The notes under the pieces were generated by a model. That model was given only the letters and a program-made list of their open reading frames with translations. It did not search any database and was not told the origin of the DNA. The translations under genes were made by a program, and so were the position numbers. Shown piece by piece: positions 17,988-27,432 of a DNA stretch of 64,000 nt (its first letter is position 1; every line of letters starts with the position of its first letter). This DNA comes from Archaeoglobales archaeon (GTDB lineage: Archaea > Halobacteriota > Archaeoglobi > Archaeoglobales > Archaeoglobaceae). The DNA is taken from positions 1 through 64,000 of the forward strand of contig JASFYH010000005.1 in the NCBI GenBank assembly GCA_030055595.1, read 5' to 3'.

Positions 17988-18779
17988 ATGCCCGAAGATA
18001 TACTCGTTGACATAAAGAAGGACTATGTTCTGGCAAAGCTAAGAGAAGGGGAGAGGATAGATGGCAGAAAATTCGATGAATTCAGAAAAGTCGAGGTAAA
18101 AGTAGGCGTTATTGAAAAAGCGGAAGGATCTGCTTTAGTTAAGCTTGGCAATACTCAAGTAGTAGTTGGAATCAAAATGCAACCCGGAGAACCTTTCCCG
18201 GATACCCCAGACAAGGGGATCATAATCGTAAATGCGGAACTTGTTCCACTCGCTTCTCCCACCTTTGAGCCTGGACCACCAGACGAGACCTCAGTGGAAC
18301 TTGCAAGGGTTGTAGATCGGGGAATCAGGGAGAGTGAAGCGGTAGATCTATCAAGGCTTTGCATTGAGGTTGGAAAGAACGTTTGGATGGTCTTTGTGGA
18401 TATCCATGCCCTTGACGATGACGGCAATTTGCTTGATGCTTCTGCAATAGCTTCAATTTCGGCACTTATGAATACTAAGATCCCAGCAAGCAGATTTGGA
18501 TTGGGTGAAGATTACGAATTGCCAATAAACGATCTCCCCATCTCTGTCACATCCTTGGTGGTCGGAGACAAGTTTCTGATCGATCCCTCAAGAGATGAAC
18601 TAAGCGTTGGAAACTCGACGCTCACTGTGAGTGTTGATCGAAATGACAATATTGTTGCAATGCAAAAGAGCGGAGATTATCTACTGTCTGAAGCTCTGCT
18701 TGAAGAGATCATCGAAGCAAGCATAGGAGCTGCGAAAAAGCTCAGAGAAGAAATTATAAAACAGATCTCAAAGTCTTGA
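17988..18779 (+). CDS. rrp42: exosome subunit Rrp42
   Basis: Catalytically inactive RNase PH partner of Rrp41 needed for ring assembly and RNA binding. The 263-residue protein starts MPEDILVDIKKDYVLAKLREGERIDGR; I chose this ATG over an in-frame ATG seven codons upstream because TGAGGAGGAGG lies just before it. The segment that would hold the catalytic Asp in Rrp41 is replaced, as expected. Its last 12 bases overlap the convergent tfe gene. Confidence 0.95.
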   Translation: MPEDILVDIKKDYVLAKLREGERIDGRKFDEFRKVEVKVGVIEKAEGSALVKLGNTQVVVGIKMQPGEPFPDTPDKGIIIVNAELVPLASPTFEPGPPDETSVELARVVDRGIRESEAVDLSRLCIEVGKNVWMVFVDIHALDDDGNLLDASAIASISALMNTKIPASRFGLGEDYELPINDLPISVTSLVVGDKFLIDPSRDELSVGNSTLTVSVDRNDNIVAMQKSGDYLLSEALLEEIIEASIGAAKKLREEIIKQISKS

Positions 18780-19250
18780 TAATATTTCGTCAATATTATT
18801 TATCTCCTCTTCAATTCTTGCGATCGCTTTGCTACAGTCCAAGAACTCCAAAGGGTTCTGACAGCTTGGACAAATGAAGTTCATCGAGATTGCATCATCG
18901 TAGCTGACCTTTATACACATATTTGGACAGATGTAATAGACCGCATTGCTCTCGTTCTCAAGTTTTCTCAACAATTTCTCTTTTGTTTTTTGAAGTTCTC
19001 TTTTTAAAACAACTTTGGCTTTATCGTAGTTCAGCTTCCAGTAGTATTCCATCCAACCAGTCTCATCATCCTTTTTTCTTCGGTATTCGGCAATTCCAAG
19101 CTCATACATTGCAAATAAGGCTTTTCTAATTTCATTAATCTCTATTCCAAGCTCAAGTGCAAGTTGGTCGTCAGTAAACTCCCCTTCTATTCCAAGTGAA
19201 TATAAAATTGCTCCAATTTCACCTGCGACCCTTGAGACCAATTCACTCAT
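18768..19250 (-). CDS. tfe: transcription initiation factor E (TFE alpha)
   Basis: Stimulates promoter opening by archaeal RNA polymerase. About 160 residues: an N-terminal winged helix (SRVAGEIGAILYSLG...DQLALELGIEINEIRKALFAMYELG), a helical linker, and a C-terminal zinc ribbon with CPNMC and CPSC. The ATG at 19250 is preferred because GGAGAAG lies 6 bases before it; a TTG at 19301 and a GTG at 19280 are in frame but less likely, since GCTTAAAATA near 19308-19317 predicts transcription start around 19287. Convergent with rrp42. Confidence 0.9.
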   Translation of the reverse strand: MSELVSRVAGEIGAILYSLGIEGEFTDDQLALELGIEINEIRKALFAMYELGIAEYRRKKDDETGWMEYYWKLNYDKAKVVLKRELQKTKEKLLRKLENESNAVYYICPNMCIKVSYDDAISMNFICPSCQNPLEFLDCSKAIARIEEEINNIDEILSRL

Positions 19251-19428
19251 CAACTCTTCTCCTTTCGTCAGTGCTTTCACAACATTGATATTATCATTCA
19301 AATTATTTTAAGCTTGCGTGTCAAACATTTTTAATGTATGGCTAAAGTATAAAATCGAACTTAATCTAAGATTGCCCAGGCACTCTAATTGCACCAAAGC
19401 TTAAATACAAACCAATTATTCTTTCCTC

Positions 19429-20649
19429 ATGGAAGAGATCCCATTACCAGAAATAAACATAGGTCTCGTTGGTCACGTTGATCATGGTAAAACCACGCTT
19501 GTAGCGGCATTAAGCGGTGTCTGGACTGATCGACACAGTGAAGAAATCAAGAGGGGAATTTCTATCAAACTTGGTTATGCTGATGCCACATTTAGAAAGT
19601 GCCCAGAATGCGAAGAACCTGATGCTTACACAACTGAGCCGTTTTGTTCCGTACACGGGGTTGAAACCGAGATTTTGCGAACGGTGAGCTTCGTTGATAG
19701 TCCTGGGCATGAAATGCTCATGGCTACGATGTTAAGTGGTGCGGCGATCATGGATGGAGCGGTTCTGGTGATCGCTGCGAATGAAAAATGTCCCAGACCA
19801 CAGACAAGAGAACATTTGTCCGCTCTTGAGGTTATTGGTGTTAAAAAGATCGTCATAGCCCAGAACAAGATCGATATAGTCCCAAAGGAAAAGGTTCTTG
19901 AGAGTTATGAGGAAATAAAAGCTTTTGTTAGTGGAACAATCGCTGAAAAAGCCCCCATAGTCCCACTTTCTGCCCAACAGAAGATCAATATTGATGCATT
20001 AATCAAGAAAATAGAGGAGACTATTCCAACTCCCAAGAGAGATCTAAAATCACCGCCTTTAATGCAGATCGCAAGGAGTTTCGATGTAAACAAACCAAAA
20101 ACGAAGCCAGAGAACTTGATAGGCGGTGTTGTCGGTGGAAGTTTGATGAGAGGAAAGCTCAAAGTGGGAGAAGAAATCGAGATCTGCCCGGGAATAAAGA
20201 AGGACAAAGATTGGGAACCCATAACTACTACTGTTGAGAGTATAATGGCTTCTGGCAAGCAAATCGAGGAGGCAACACCTGGAGGATTAATTGGAGTTGC
20301 CACAAAGCTTGATCCTTTCCTTACAAAGGCTGATGCAATGGTTGGAAACGTTCTTGGACTTCCAAACGAGTTGCCCCCTGTTCTAAAAGATTTTACGATG
20401 GAAACGAATCTATTCAAGACTGTTGTTGGTATTGAAGAAAATCTTGTGGTGGATAAGATAAAGACAAATGAACCCCTAATGCTTGCGGTCGGAACTTCAA
20501 TCACACTCGGCGAAGTCAAGTCAGTGAGAGATGCGGTTGTAGAGGTTTCTTTGCGAAGACCCGTTTGTGCTGAAGAGGGCTGGAGAGTTGCAATAAGCAG
20601 AAGAGTTGGCGGAAGATGGAGACTGATCGGTTCAGGAGTAATTGTGTAA
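19429..20649 (+). CDS. eif2g: translation initiation factor aIF2 gamma subunit
   Basis: GTPase core of the factor that brings Met-tRNAi to the small ribosomal subunit. The 406-residue protein has the P-loop [10 protein letters not shown] at 14-23, the effector region with a zinc-knuckle-like [10 protein letters not shown]...FCSVHG insert, DSPGHE, and NKID, followed by two beta-barrel domains ending [11 protein letters not shown]. It overlaps the downstream PIN gene by 34 bases. A TTAAATAC box near 19400-19407 indicates a leaderless ATG. Confidence 0.97.
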   Translation: MEEIPLPEINIGLVGHVDHGKTTLVAALSGVWTDRHSEEIKRGISIKLGYADATFRKCPECEEPDAYTTEPFCSVHGVETEILRTVSFVDSPGHEMLMATMLSGAAIMDGAVLVIAANEKCPRPQTREHLSALEVIGVKKIVIAQNKIDIVPKEKVLESYEEIKAFVSGTIAEKAPIVPLSAQQKINIDALIKKIEETIPTPKRDLKSPPLMQIARSFDVNKPKTKPENLIGGVVGGSLMRGKLKVGEEIEICPGIKKDKDWEPITTTVESIMASGKQIEEATPGGLIGVATKLDPFLTKADAMVGNVLGLPNELPPVLKDFTMETNLFKTVVGIEENLVVDKIKTNEPLMLAVGTSITLGEVKSVRDAVVEVSLRRPVCAEEGWRVAISRRVGGRWRLIGSGVIV

Positions 20650-20975
20650 TTTTTGACACAAATGCTTTAATCTACGCAGTAAAAAATAAACTCGATCTTT
20701 CCAATTTTAAGCTCGTAATTCCTACTGCGGTTTTTGATGAGCTTAAAAGACTTGAAGAGAAGCTTTCAGGCGAGGAAAAGACCGCAGTTCGGATAGCTTT
20801 GAAGCTTATTGAAAAAGCTGAAATCGTAAAAAGTGGTCGAGGAGACGAGGGGATTCTTGAAATAGCCAAAAAACTTGGTTGCGGTATCATTACAAACGAC
20901 AAAGAGCTAAGAAGGAAAGCTGAGAAGTTAGGATTGGCTGTTGGGTATATCAAGCTCGGCAAAATAGTTTTTTGA
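20616..20975 (+). CDS. PIN-domain protein (predicted RNA nuclease)
   Basis: A 119-residue PIN domain with the acidic Mg-binding residues at FDTNALIYA (Asp), FDELKRLEE (Glu) and [11 protein letters not shown] / ITNDKEL (Asp). It resembles the single-domain Fcf1/VapC9-like PIN proteins that many archaea carry beside aIF2 gamma, where it is thought to act on RNA in ribosome or tRNA metabolism; there is no antitoxin gene next to it, so a housekeeping role is more likely than a toxin. The ATG lies inside the aIF2 gamma gene (34-base overlap) after GGCGGAAG. Confidence 0.8.
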   Translation: METDRFRSNCVIFDTNALIYAVKNKLDLSNFKLVIPTAVFDELKRLEEKLSGEEKTAVRIALKLIEKAEIVKSGRGDEGILEIAKKLGCGIITNDKELRRKAEKLGLAVGYIKLGKIVF

Positions 20976-21084
20976 GCTAAGCAACGTATTTGAATTAGAA
21001 GAGCTACGAAAAATGTGAGAAGAGAGACTAAAGAATTGCTGGCTAAGGCGGTCAATTCTGGAGTTAACAGTTAAAAAGCTTTAG

Positions 21085-21801
21085 CTAAGGATCTTTAAGC
21101 TCAACAACACCCCCGATCACGATCACTGCTGGCGGTGAAACGCTCATCGATTTAACTTTTTCAGCAACGTCCTTAAGCTTGCCAACAACCACTCTCTCAT
21201 CAGGCGAAAAACCTTTTTCTATGACCGCAACAGGAGTTTCTGGATCCTTTCCGTTCTCAATTAGAGCACTGCAGATCTTTTCAATATTCGAAAGTCCCAT
21301 TAGGACTACAATAGTTGCATTCAACTGAGCCAATGCCTTCCAGTTTAGCCTTTCTTTGCTTTCTTGACCTGTAATAAAAATGAGCGCGGGATCGTAATTT
21401 CTGTGAGTCAGCGGAATCCCGACTTTTCCCGGGACAGCGATAGCGGAGCTTATTCCCGGGACGTATTCAAAAGCAACACCATTCTTTTTCAAAAATTCCG
21501 CCTCTTCTCCGCCTCTGCCGAAGACAAATGGATCTCCACCCTTAAGTCGAACAACAGTTTTACCCGCTTTGGCATATTCGAGAAGCATTTTGTTTATCTC
21601 GTCCTGCTCAAATTTATGGGCTCCTCTTCTTTTTCCAACGCTTATTAGCTCTGCTTTGGTTTCCTGCAAAATTTCCGCAACTTCTCCAATGAGATCATCG
21701 TATAAGATCACGTCCGCTTGCTTTATTACTTCAAGAGCTCTCAAGGTTAGCAGATCTTTACTTCCAGGCCCAGCACCGACAAGGTAAACCTTACCGTTCA
21801 C
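21085..21801 (-). CDS. cobA: uroporphyrinogen-III C-methyltransferase
   Basis: Adds two methyl groups from SAM to make precorrin-2, the branch point to siroheme, heme (alternative route) and cobamides. The 238-residue protein has the SAM-binding starts VYLVGAGPGSKDLLTLRA, VRLKGGDPFVFGRGGEE and VPGISSAIAVPGKVGIPLTHR, the three family motifs. No fused HemD or CysG domains, so it is the short single-function type. It ends a hemL-hemC-cobA operon and overlaps hemC by 11 bases. Gene names sumT and cobA are both used. Confidence 0.95.
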   Translation of the reverse strand: MNGKVYLVGAGPGSKDLLTLRALEVIKQADVILYDDLIGEVAEILQETKAELISVGKRRGAHKFEQDEINKMLLEYAKAGKTVVRLKGGDPFVFGRGGEEAEFLKKNGVAFEYVPGISSAIAVPGKVGIPLTHRNYDPALIFITGQESKERLNWKALAQLNATIVVLMGLSNIEKICSALIENGKDPETPVAVIEKGFSPDERVVVGKLKDVAEKVKSMSVSPPAVIVIGGVVELKDP

Positions 21802-22648
21802 TTTTTATCCTCCTTGCAATGTCTAAAGCATACTCTAAAGCGGAGTCTTTTGGAATTTTCTCGTCGATCTTTATATAGTTTCCAGAGAGGACTTCGCAAA
21901 CAACTCTAACTTTGCTACCAAGAACTTCTGAGTAAACCCCAAATGGAACCGCGCAGCCGAAGCCAAGCTCTTTAGCTATTTTTCTCTCAACCTGTGCGCA
22001 AAGCCATGTATCTTGATCGTTTAAAAAAGAAACAAGCTCATCTTCGCCCTCTCGCGTGGCGATCGCTATTATTCCCTGATTTGGTGGGGGGACTATAAGA
22101 TCTGGAGGGAACCGCTGATAATCGACTTTCAAGCCAAGTCTCTGGATTCCCGCTTCTGCGACAATTATGGCGTCATAAATTCCCTCCTTAAGCTTTCTTA
22201 TTCTTGTGTCGAGATTTCCGCGTAGATTTTCAAAAACAACATCATTTCTGAGCCTTGAAAATTGAGCCCGCCTTCTTAGGCTTGAAGTTCCAATTTTTGC
22301 CCCGCTCTCGAGCTCTTCCAACCTCTTTCCGTTTGCAATAAGAGCATCGCAAGGGCTATCCCTTTTAAGCACCGCTGAGATCCTTGTGCCTTCAACTCTC
22401 TCGCTTGGCACATCTTTGTAGCTGTGCACCGCCAGATCGATCTCTTTCCTTGCAAGAGCTAGATCTATAGCTCTTACAAATGCTCCCATGCCCTTGAACT
22501 CGTGGAGTGGGCGATCTCTCATTATGTCTCCTGCGGTCTTTATGATCCTGATCTCAACTTCATAACCCTCTTTTTCCAATTTTTCAGCCACGATCTTTGT
22601 TTGAGCCAGAGCAAGCTTGCTCCCTCTCGTCCCAATTCTCAACTTCAT
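21791..22648 (-). CDS. hemC: porphobilinogen deaminase (hydroxymethylbilane synthase)
   Basis: Joins four porphobilinogens into hydroxymethylbilane. The 285-residue protein starts [15 protein letters not shown], has the active-site Asp region [11 protein letters not shown], the arginine-rich [10 protein letters not shown], and the cysteine that carries the dipyrromethane cofactor in GFGCAVPFG. Length is slightly short of the bacterial 310. Between hemL (4-base overlap) and cobA (11-base overlap). hemB and hemD are not in the window. Confidence 0.96.
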   Translation of the reverse strand: MKLRIGTRGSKLALAQTKIVAEKLEKEGYEVEIRIIKTAGDIMRDRPLHEFKGMGAFVRAIDLALARKEIDLAVHSYKDVPSERVEGTRISAVLKRDSPCDALIANGKRLEELESGAKIGTSSLRRRAQFSRLRNDVVFENLRGNLDTRIRKLKEGIYDAIIVAEAGIQRLGLKVDYQRFPPDLIVPPPNQGIIAIATREGEDELVSFLNDQDTWLCAQVERKIAKELGFGCAVPFGVYSEVLGSKVRVVCEVLSGNYIKIDEKIPKDSALEYALDIARRIKSER

Positions 22649-23904
22649 AGTGCTTCGCCAATTGCCTCGATTGTTCTTTGTATATCTTCATCGCTGTGTG
22701 CAAGGCTCATAAAGCATGTTTCAAACTGTGAGGGTGGCAAAAAGACTCCATTCTCAAGCAATTTCCAGAAGAATTTCATATATGCTTCTTTGTCAAGCTT
22801 TAGAGCTTCAATGTAATCCCTTGGAGTTTTTCCAAAATATATACAGAACATCGATGCGATCTGCGCAATTTCCACATTCGCACTTTTATCGCTCAGCAGA
22901 TCCCGAATTCCACTGCAGAGCTTTTTAGCTTTCTCAGAGACTTTTTCGACTACTCTGTCCCTTTCAAGCACTCTAATCGTTGTATAGCCCGCCAATAAGC
23001 TCATGGGATTTCCGCTAAAGGTTCCCGCTTGGTAAACGTTTCCCGAAGGAGCGACTCTTTCCATGATCTCTCTGCGCCCTCCATAGATCCCGATTGGAAA
23101 TCCACCACCAGCTATTTTGCCTAAGGTAGTTAAATCGGGCTTTATTCCATAGCATTCCTGTGCTCCACCCATTGCAAGCCTGAAGCCCGTTATGATCTCA
23201 TCAAAGATCAGCAAGACGTCGTTTTCCTTTGTGATCTTCCTAACTTCCTTTAAGTAATCCCCTTCCGGAATTATTAGAGCAGAGTTGCCCATAACTGGTT
23301 CCATTATAACGCAAGCAACGTCCTTGTTCTTCTCAAGCACTTCAGAAAGCTTTTCAGCATCATTAAATGGCACTTGCAAAGTGTTCTTCACGAAGTCCTT
23401 TGGAACGCCCGCGGAATTTGGAACTCCAAATGTCGTCGCCCCGCTACCCGCCTTAACAAGCACCGCTTCATGCGATCCGTGAAAGCTACCCTCGATCTTT
23501 ACGATCTTTTCTTTGCCTGTGAAACCCCTTGCAAGCCTTAAAGCGGACATTGTCGCCTCGCTTCCCGTGTTAACAAATCTGAGCATCTCTATTGAGGGGT
23601 AAAATTTCTTTATGAGCTTTGCATAGCTTACTTCAAGTTCTATGGGTGTTCCATAAAGCCAGCCCTTATCAAGCTGTTCTTTCAAAGCCTCCTTTACTTC
23701 AGCATTTGCATGCCCTAAAATCAAAGCTCCGTAGGCTAAGCAGTAGTCTATAAACTCGTTTCCATCAACGTCGATGAGCTTTGAACCCTTAGCTTCATAC
23801 ACGTAGAACGGATGTGGCTTAAAAGCTCTAACTGGACTGCTAACTCCGCCCGGCATGAGTTTAATTGCCTCCTCGTATAGTTCCCTTGACTTTTTCAGTT
23901 GCAT
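22645..23904 (-). CDS. hemL: glutamate-1-semialdehyde 2,1-aminomutase
   Basis: PLP enzyme making 5-aminolevulinate from glutamate semialdehyde (C5 route). The 419-residue protein has [11 protein letters not shown] at the N terminus, [29 protein letters not shown] for the PLP ring Asp, and the Schiff-base lysine in [13 protein letters not shown]. First gene of the hemL-hemC-cobA operon; TTTTAAATC near 23926-23934 lies about 26 bases before the ATG. Its presence shows that the C5 pathway feeds tetrapyrrole synthesis here. Confidence 0.96.
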   Translation of the reverse strand: MQLKKSRELYEEAIKLMPGGVSSPVRAFKPHPFYVYEAKGSKLIDVDGNEFIDYCLAYGALILGHANAEVKEALKEQLDKGWLYGTPIELEVSYAKLIKKFYPSIEMLRFVNTGSEATMSALRLARGFTGKEKIVKIEGSFHGSHEAVLVKAGSGATTFGVPNSAGVPKDFVKNTLQVPFNDAEKLSEVLEKNKDVACVIMEPVMGNSALIIPEGDYLKEVRKITKENDVLLIFDEIITGFRLAMGGAQECYGIKPDLTTLGKIAGGGFPIGIYGGRREIMERVAPSGNVYQAGTFSGNPMSLLAGYTTIRVLERDRVVEKVSEKAKKLCSGIRDLLSDKSANVEIAQIASMFCIYFGKTPRDYIEALKLDKEAYMKFFWKLLENGVFLPPSQFETCFMSLAHSDEDIQRTIEAIGEAL

Positions 23905-23992
23905 AGAAAAGCTTCTTGCAAAGATTTAAAATTCTTGATCTTTGGTAGGGCAAAGCTTAAATTTAAGCAAAAAAATGAATTGTAGAGTGGCT

Positions 23993-24772
23993 ATGAGAAA
24001 GTTTCGGGCATTATTGGTTCTCTTGCTAATCGCATTGGCTTTGGCAATTCTTATTTCGTCAATTATTTTACAGCAAAGCGAAAGCCCGAGGCTTTACAGC
24101 TATCGGGTGGTAAAAATTTACCCCCACGATCCAAATGCATTCACTCAGGGGCTTGTATATGAGGAGGGCTACTTATATGAGAGCACAGGGTTATACGGCT
24201 TTTCAACGCTTCGCAAAGTAGAACTGGAAACTGGAAAGGTAGTTCAACTTCGAGAGCTTCCGCCAAATTGTTTTGGTGAGGGAATAGCGATTGTCGGTGA
24301 CAGAATTATTCAGCTGACTTGGCGAGAACATGGAGCCTTTATTTACGACAAACACACCTTTGAGGTTATAGGTGAATTCAGCTATTCAACGGAAGGCTGG
24401 GGATTGACCTTTGATGGGCAAAGGCTGATCATGAGCGATGGATCCGCAAATCTCTACTTTCTCGATCCGAAAACATTTCAGATCGTCGCAAAGGTTGAAG
24501 TTCACGATCGCAAACCTGTTAGTGGTCTTAATGAGCTCGAATTCATTGAAGGGCGGATCTATGCCAATGTATGGATGGAAGACAGAATAGCAATTATTGA
24601 GCCGGAAATAGGAAAAGTTGTCGGGTGGATCGACTTAAGCGGGATTTATGAAGATAGAAAGAAGCCAGACGACGTGCTTAACGGTATAGCATATGATCCA
24701 ATAAATAAGAGACTTTTTGTCACTGGAAAGCGATGGTCTCAGCTATTTGAGATCGAAATTGTAGAAAAATAA
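23993..24772 (+). CDS. glutaminyl-peptide cyclotransferase (plant-type fold), membrane-anchored
   Basis: About 259 residues: a single N-terminal hydrophobic helix (FRALLVLLLIALALAILISS) acting as anchor or signal, then a five-bladed propeller of the plant/bacterial glutamine cyclotransferase family. Matching signatures are HDPNAFTQGLVYEEGYLYESTGLYG near the start, ELPPNCFGEGI, EGWGLTFDGQRLIMSDGS and LNELEFIEGRIYANVW. The enzyme turns N-terminal Gln of exported proteins or peptides into pyroglutamate. ATG 23993 is preferred to ATG 23975, given AAGCTTAAATTTAAGC at 23951-23966. Confidence 0.85.
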   Translation: MRKFRALLVLLLIALALAILISSIILQQSESPRLYSYRVVKIYPHDPNAFTQGLVYEEGYLYESTGLYGFSTLRKVELETGKVVQLRELPPNCFGEGIAIVGDRIIQLTWREHGAFIYDKHTFEVIGEFSYSTEGWGLTFDGQRLIMSDGSANLYFLDPKTFQIVAKVEVHDRKPVSGLNELEFIEGRIYANVWMEDRIAIIEPEIGKVVGWIDLSGIYEDRKKPDDVLNGIAYDPINKRLFVTGKRWSQLFEIEIVEK

Positions 24773-24775
24773 AAT

Positions 24776-25129
24776 TTAGCTCAGTAGCGCCCCAAATTTT
24801 CTTGCAAGACCAATTTTTTTAATTTTTAGCTTTCCAGAGAGCATCAGCCTCAGCTGTTTCAGCATTCCAGCGGAGGAAAGCAAAGCCAGAGTATTGTAAT
24901 TTGCAACTGAGATCAGTGCAAAGTCTTTTTGTGGTTTTTCATCTGAAATTTTGATTTTTTCACCCATAAATTCAATCGTTGCACCAACTCCCAGATCTCT
25001 GATCTCCAAGAAGATCTTTCCTCTCATTTTTTTGGCAATTTCCGCTTTCTTTGGATCGCTCAATTTCTGTTCAAGAAGTTGACCAACTATATTCGCAAAC
25101 CCTCCCTCAGGATAACTAACTACGACCAT
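24776..25129 (-). CDS. SCP2-like small protein
   Basis: About 117 residues, MVVVSYPEGGFANIVGQLLEQ..., with an alternating strand-helix pattern ending in ANYNTLALLSSAGMLKQLRLMLSGKLKIKKIGLARKF. The KIKIS...ALISVANYNTL...SGKLKIKG-like layout suggests the sterol-carrier/SCP2 lipid-binding fold, which is a tentative call. ATG 25129 is chosen since GCTTATAAATTGC near 25147-25159 sits about 25 bases upstream; longer in-frame starts overlap that box. It lies divergent from the CDP-alcohol phosphotransferase, which may hint at a lipid role. Confidence 0.5.
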   Translation of the reverse strand: MVVVSYPEGGFANIVGQLLEQKLSDPKKAEIAKKMRGKIFLEIRDLGVGATIEFMGEKIKISDEKPQKDFALISVANYNTLALLSSAGMLKQLRLMLSGKLKIKKIGLARKFGALLS

Positions 25130-25213
25130 AGATCGCATTCGAGAGCAATTTATAAGCTTTATTGGTTTTAAACAGAAAGATAAAATTTTAAACAACTGAA
25201 TACAAAAGCTAAC

Positions 25214-25774
25214 ATGCTCAGCAAATTCAAGCTTGAAGTCACCGAAAAACTCGCTCCCGTGGGTAGATTCATTGGTAAAATGCTAACACCAAATCAGATA
25301 ACTTTTATTGGCTTAATTCTGGGTCTTTTTGCATTCATATCAATCTTTTATGGCATTATACTCCTCGGAGCGATCTTTGTTCTTCTCAGCGGAGTTTTCG
25401 ATCTGCTTGATGGGCTTGTTGCAAGAACTCAGAGAATGGCAACTAATTTTGGTGGTTTCCTTGACTCAGTATTTGACAGATACGTCGATGTGCTGATCTT
25501 CATAGCCCTTGGCTTATACGGCATCGATTGGTTGATCGTTGCCATTGCCATGAGCGGTGCACTGCTTGTCAGCTATACGAGGGCGAGGGCGGAGAAGTTT
25601 CTGGAGAAATGCGATGTCGGCATCGCTGAAAGAGGGGAGAGAATGATCATTCTATTCATTGCAATGGTCTCTGGCTATATATACTGGGGTCTTTTATTCA
25701 TCGCAGTGCTTAGCCACCTTACAGCGGTGCAAAGGATCATTTACACCTATCAGAGATCAAAGCTCAGTCATTGA
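25214..25774 (+). CDS. CDP-alcohol phosphatidyltransferase (archaetidylinositol-phosphate synthase-like)
   Basis: An integral membrane enzyme that swaps CMP from a CDP-lipid for a polar head group. The 186-residue protein has about six helices and the full motif DLLDGLVARTQRMATNFGGF followed by LDSVFDR, i.e. D-x2-DG-x2-AR-x8/9-G-x3-D-x3-D. In archaea this length and sequence type is common for archaetidylinositol phosphate synthase, but glycerol or serine acceptors are possible. A TTTTAAAC box near 25185-25192 supports a leaderless ATG. Its end overlaps the convergent TPP enzyme by 11 bases. Confidence 0.83.
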   Translation: MLSKFKLEVTEKLAPVGRFIGKMLTPNQITFIGLILGLFAFISIFYGIILLGAIFVLLSGVFDLLDGLVARTQRMATNFGGFLDSVFDRYVDVLIFIALGLYGIDWLIVAIAMSGALLVSYTRARAEKFLEKCDVGIAERGERMIILFIAMVSGYIYWGLLFIAVLSHLTAVQRIIYTYQRSKLSH

Positions 25775-27389
25775 GCGCTTCGGTGTTTATAGGAGCAAAC
25801 GAGTCTGGGCTTATAACGAGATCAAGCACAAAGGGCTTGTCGCTTTCGAGCATCGCTTTTATTCCCTCATCGATTTCGCTGTCCTTCTCAACTCTAATTC
25901 CTTCAGCCCCAAAAACTTCTGCTAATTTAGCAAAGTCAGGATTGCTGTGTAGCGTTCCATAAATTCTTCCTTCTTTTCGGTGTTTTTGCCTGAAATAAAG
26001 AACTCTGTAGCTGTGATCGTTTACAACAACAATCTTAACCGCAATTTTTTCTCTAACCGCTGTTTCGAGGTCTTGAATGGTCATCATAAACTCCCCGTCG
26101 CCCAACACCGCAATGGACTCATAACCAAGCAGTTTTGCTGTCATCACAGCGGGAAAACCAAAGCCCATGGCACCATGGTTTGTCGCAGCAAGATAGCTTC
26201 TCGGGAATTTTGCCTTAAGATAATTCTGAGCATACAGCACGTGCATACCTTGTCCAGCGCAAACAACCGCTTTTTCGAGTTTTTCATTCAATTTCTTGAA
26301 GAAAAGATTCGGATTTGCAAATCCCTCATACCGCATTTCACATAGCTGATCTAAAAAAGCGTCCCATGTGTTTTTCCAGCCTACAATTTCTTCGATCCAG
26401 CCTTTGCCAGCTCTGTAATCCAACTTTTGGGCGAGTCTTTTTGCAAAGTCAACTGCATCGCTGTAGCTTATGAGAGAGTAATTGAGCTTACTTCCCGCTT
26501 CTTTGTCAAGCGTTACCGCTATTATATCTCCTTTTGGCATCATTCTGTAGCTGTATGTTGTAAGATCCGAAAGCTGACATCCAAGACAGATCACGCAGTC
26601 AGAGTTCTTCAAAGCTCTGTCCGCATGCAGGCTTCCACCACCAAATCCAACTCTTCCAAAGCAAAGCTCATGTTCTTCGCTTATTGCTCCTCTGCCGTTG
26701 CCAGTTGTGATTACTGGAATTCCAGTTTTTTCAATAAGCTCAAGCAAAGCTTTGCTACCCTCGGGGCTGTTCAATCCATAGCCCGCAACGATCAGTGGTC
26801 TCGAGGACTTCTTTATGAGTTCAACCGCTTTTTCGATCTCCTCTTCACTCGCCACTTTTCTCGAAACCCTTATTACGGGCGGGGAGTAATGAGAGGCTTC
26901 TCTCCATAGATCCTCCGGCACTTCAACGTAAACGGGACCGCATTCAATAAGAGCGGTTGAAAAGGCTTTTTCAATCGTTTCAAGAGCTTTGCTTGGATCT
27001 TCGATCCTGAAACAGCCAACGGTGATTGGCTTCATCACTTCAAACTGATTTGCTTCCAACATCGAATTTTTCCCTTTCAGCGCTCTACTAACACTTCCCG
27101 CGATTAAAACCATTGGAGAACTATCTTTATACGCATTTGCAACGCTGATCGCTGAATTAAGAGTTCCGGGGGAAGCGTGAGCAAGTGCAACTCCCGGAAA
27201 TCCGGTAAGTCGCCCTTCCGCATCTGCCATCGATGCAGAGACTTGCTCGTGTCTGCAGGAGATATATCGGATCTGCTTAAAATCGTAGAGAGCATCGATG
27301 AAGTCTATAATAGAAGTCCCGATTATGCCGTAGATCCTCTTGACGCCAAGCTCGGTCAGAGCTTTTGCAACCGCTCGCGCAAGATCCAT
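25764..27389 (-). CDS. thiamine-diphosphate enzyme, acetolactate synthase large-subunit-like
   Basis: About 541 residues with the three domains of the POX/AHAS family: the PYR domain with the catalytic Glu in SCRHEQVSASMADAEGR and HASPGTLNS, a central Rossmann domain (VAGYGLNSPEGSKALL), and the PP domain with the GDGEFMM...VVNDHSYRV ThDP-Mg motif. No small regulatory subunit is next to it, so it may not be the biosynthetic acetolactate synthase; oxalyl-, benzoylformate- or sulfopyruvate-type decarboxylases share the fold. ATG 27389 is chosen by the CTTTATAATT box about 23 bases upstream. Confidence 0.78.
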   Translation of the reverse strand: MDLARAVAKALTELGVKRIYGIIGTSIIDFIDALYDFKQIRYISCRHEQVSASMADAEGRLTGFPGVALAHASPGTLNSAISVANAYKDSSPMVLIAGSVSRALKGKNSMLEANQFEVMKPITVGCFRIEDPSKALETIEKAFSTALIECGPVYVEVPEDLWREASHYSPPVIRVSRKVASEEEIEKAVELIKKSSRPLIVAGYGLNSPEGSKALLELIEKTGIPVITTGNGRGAISEEHELCFGRVGFGGGSLHADRALKNSDCVICLGCQLSDLTTYSYRMMPKGDIIAVTLDKEAGSKLNYSLISYSDAVDFAKRLAQKLDYRAGKGWIEEIVGWKNTWDAFLDQLCEMRYEGFANPNLFFKKLNEKLEKAVVCAGQGMHVLYAQNYLKAKFPRSYLAATNHGAMGFGFPAVMTAKLLGYESIAVLGDGEFMMTIQDLETAVREKIAVKIVVVNDHSYRVLYFRQKHRKEGRIYGTLHSNPDFAKLAEVFGAEGIRVEKDSEIDEGIKAMLESDKPFVLDLVISPDSFAPINTEALND

Positions 27390-27432
27390 GCTTTGATTGA
27401 TAAACAAATTATAAAGTTTTTACGATGCGATC

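Noticed and set aside
19905-20519. 204-codon frame antisense to aIF2-gamma
   Set aside because: Fully within a highly conserved gene and low-complexity Ser/Thr composition.
20976-21084. Short GTG frame and an AGAATTG/CAATTCT inverted repeat between the PIN and cobA genes
   Set aside because: Only 20 codons, no promoter, and the repeat is seven bases with a 13-base loop; could be a terminator or chance.
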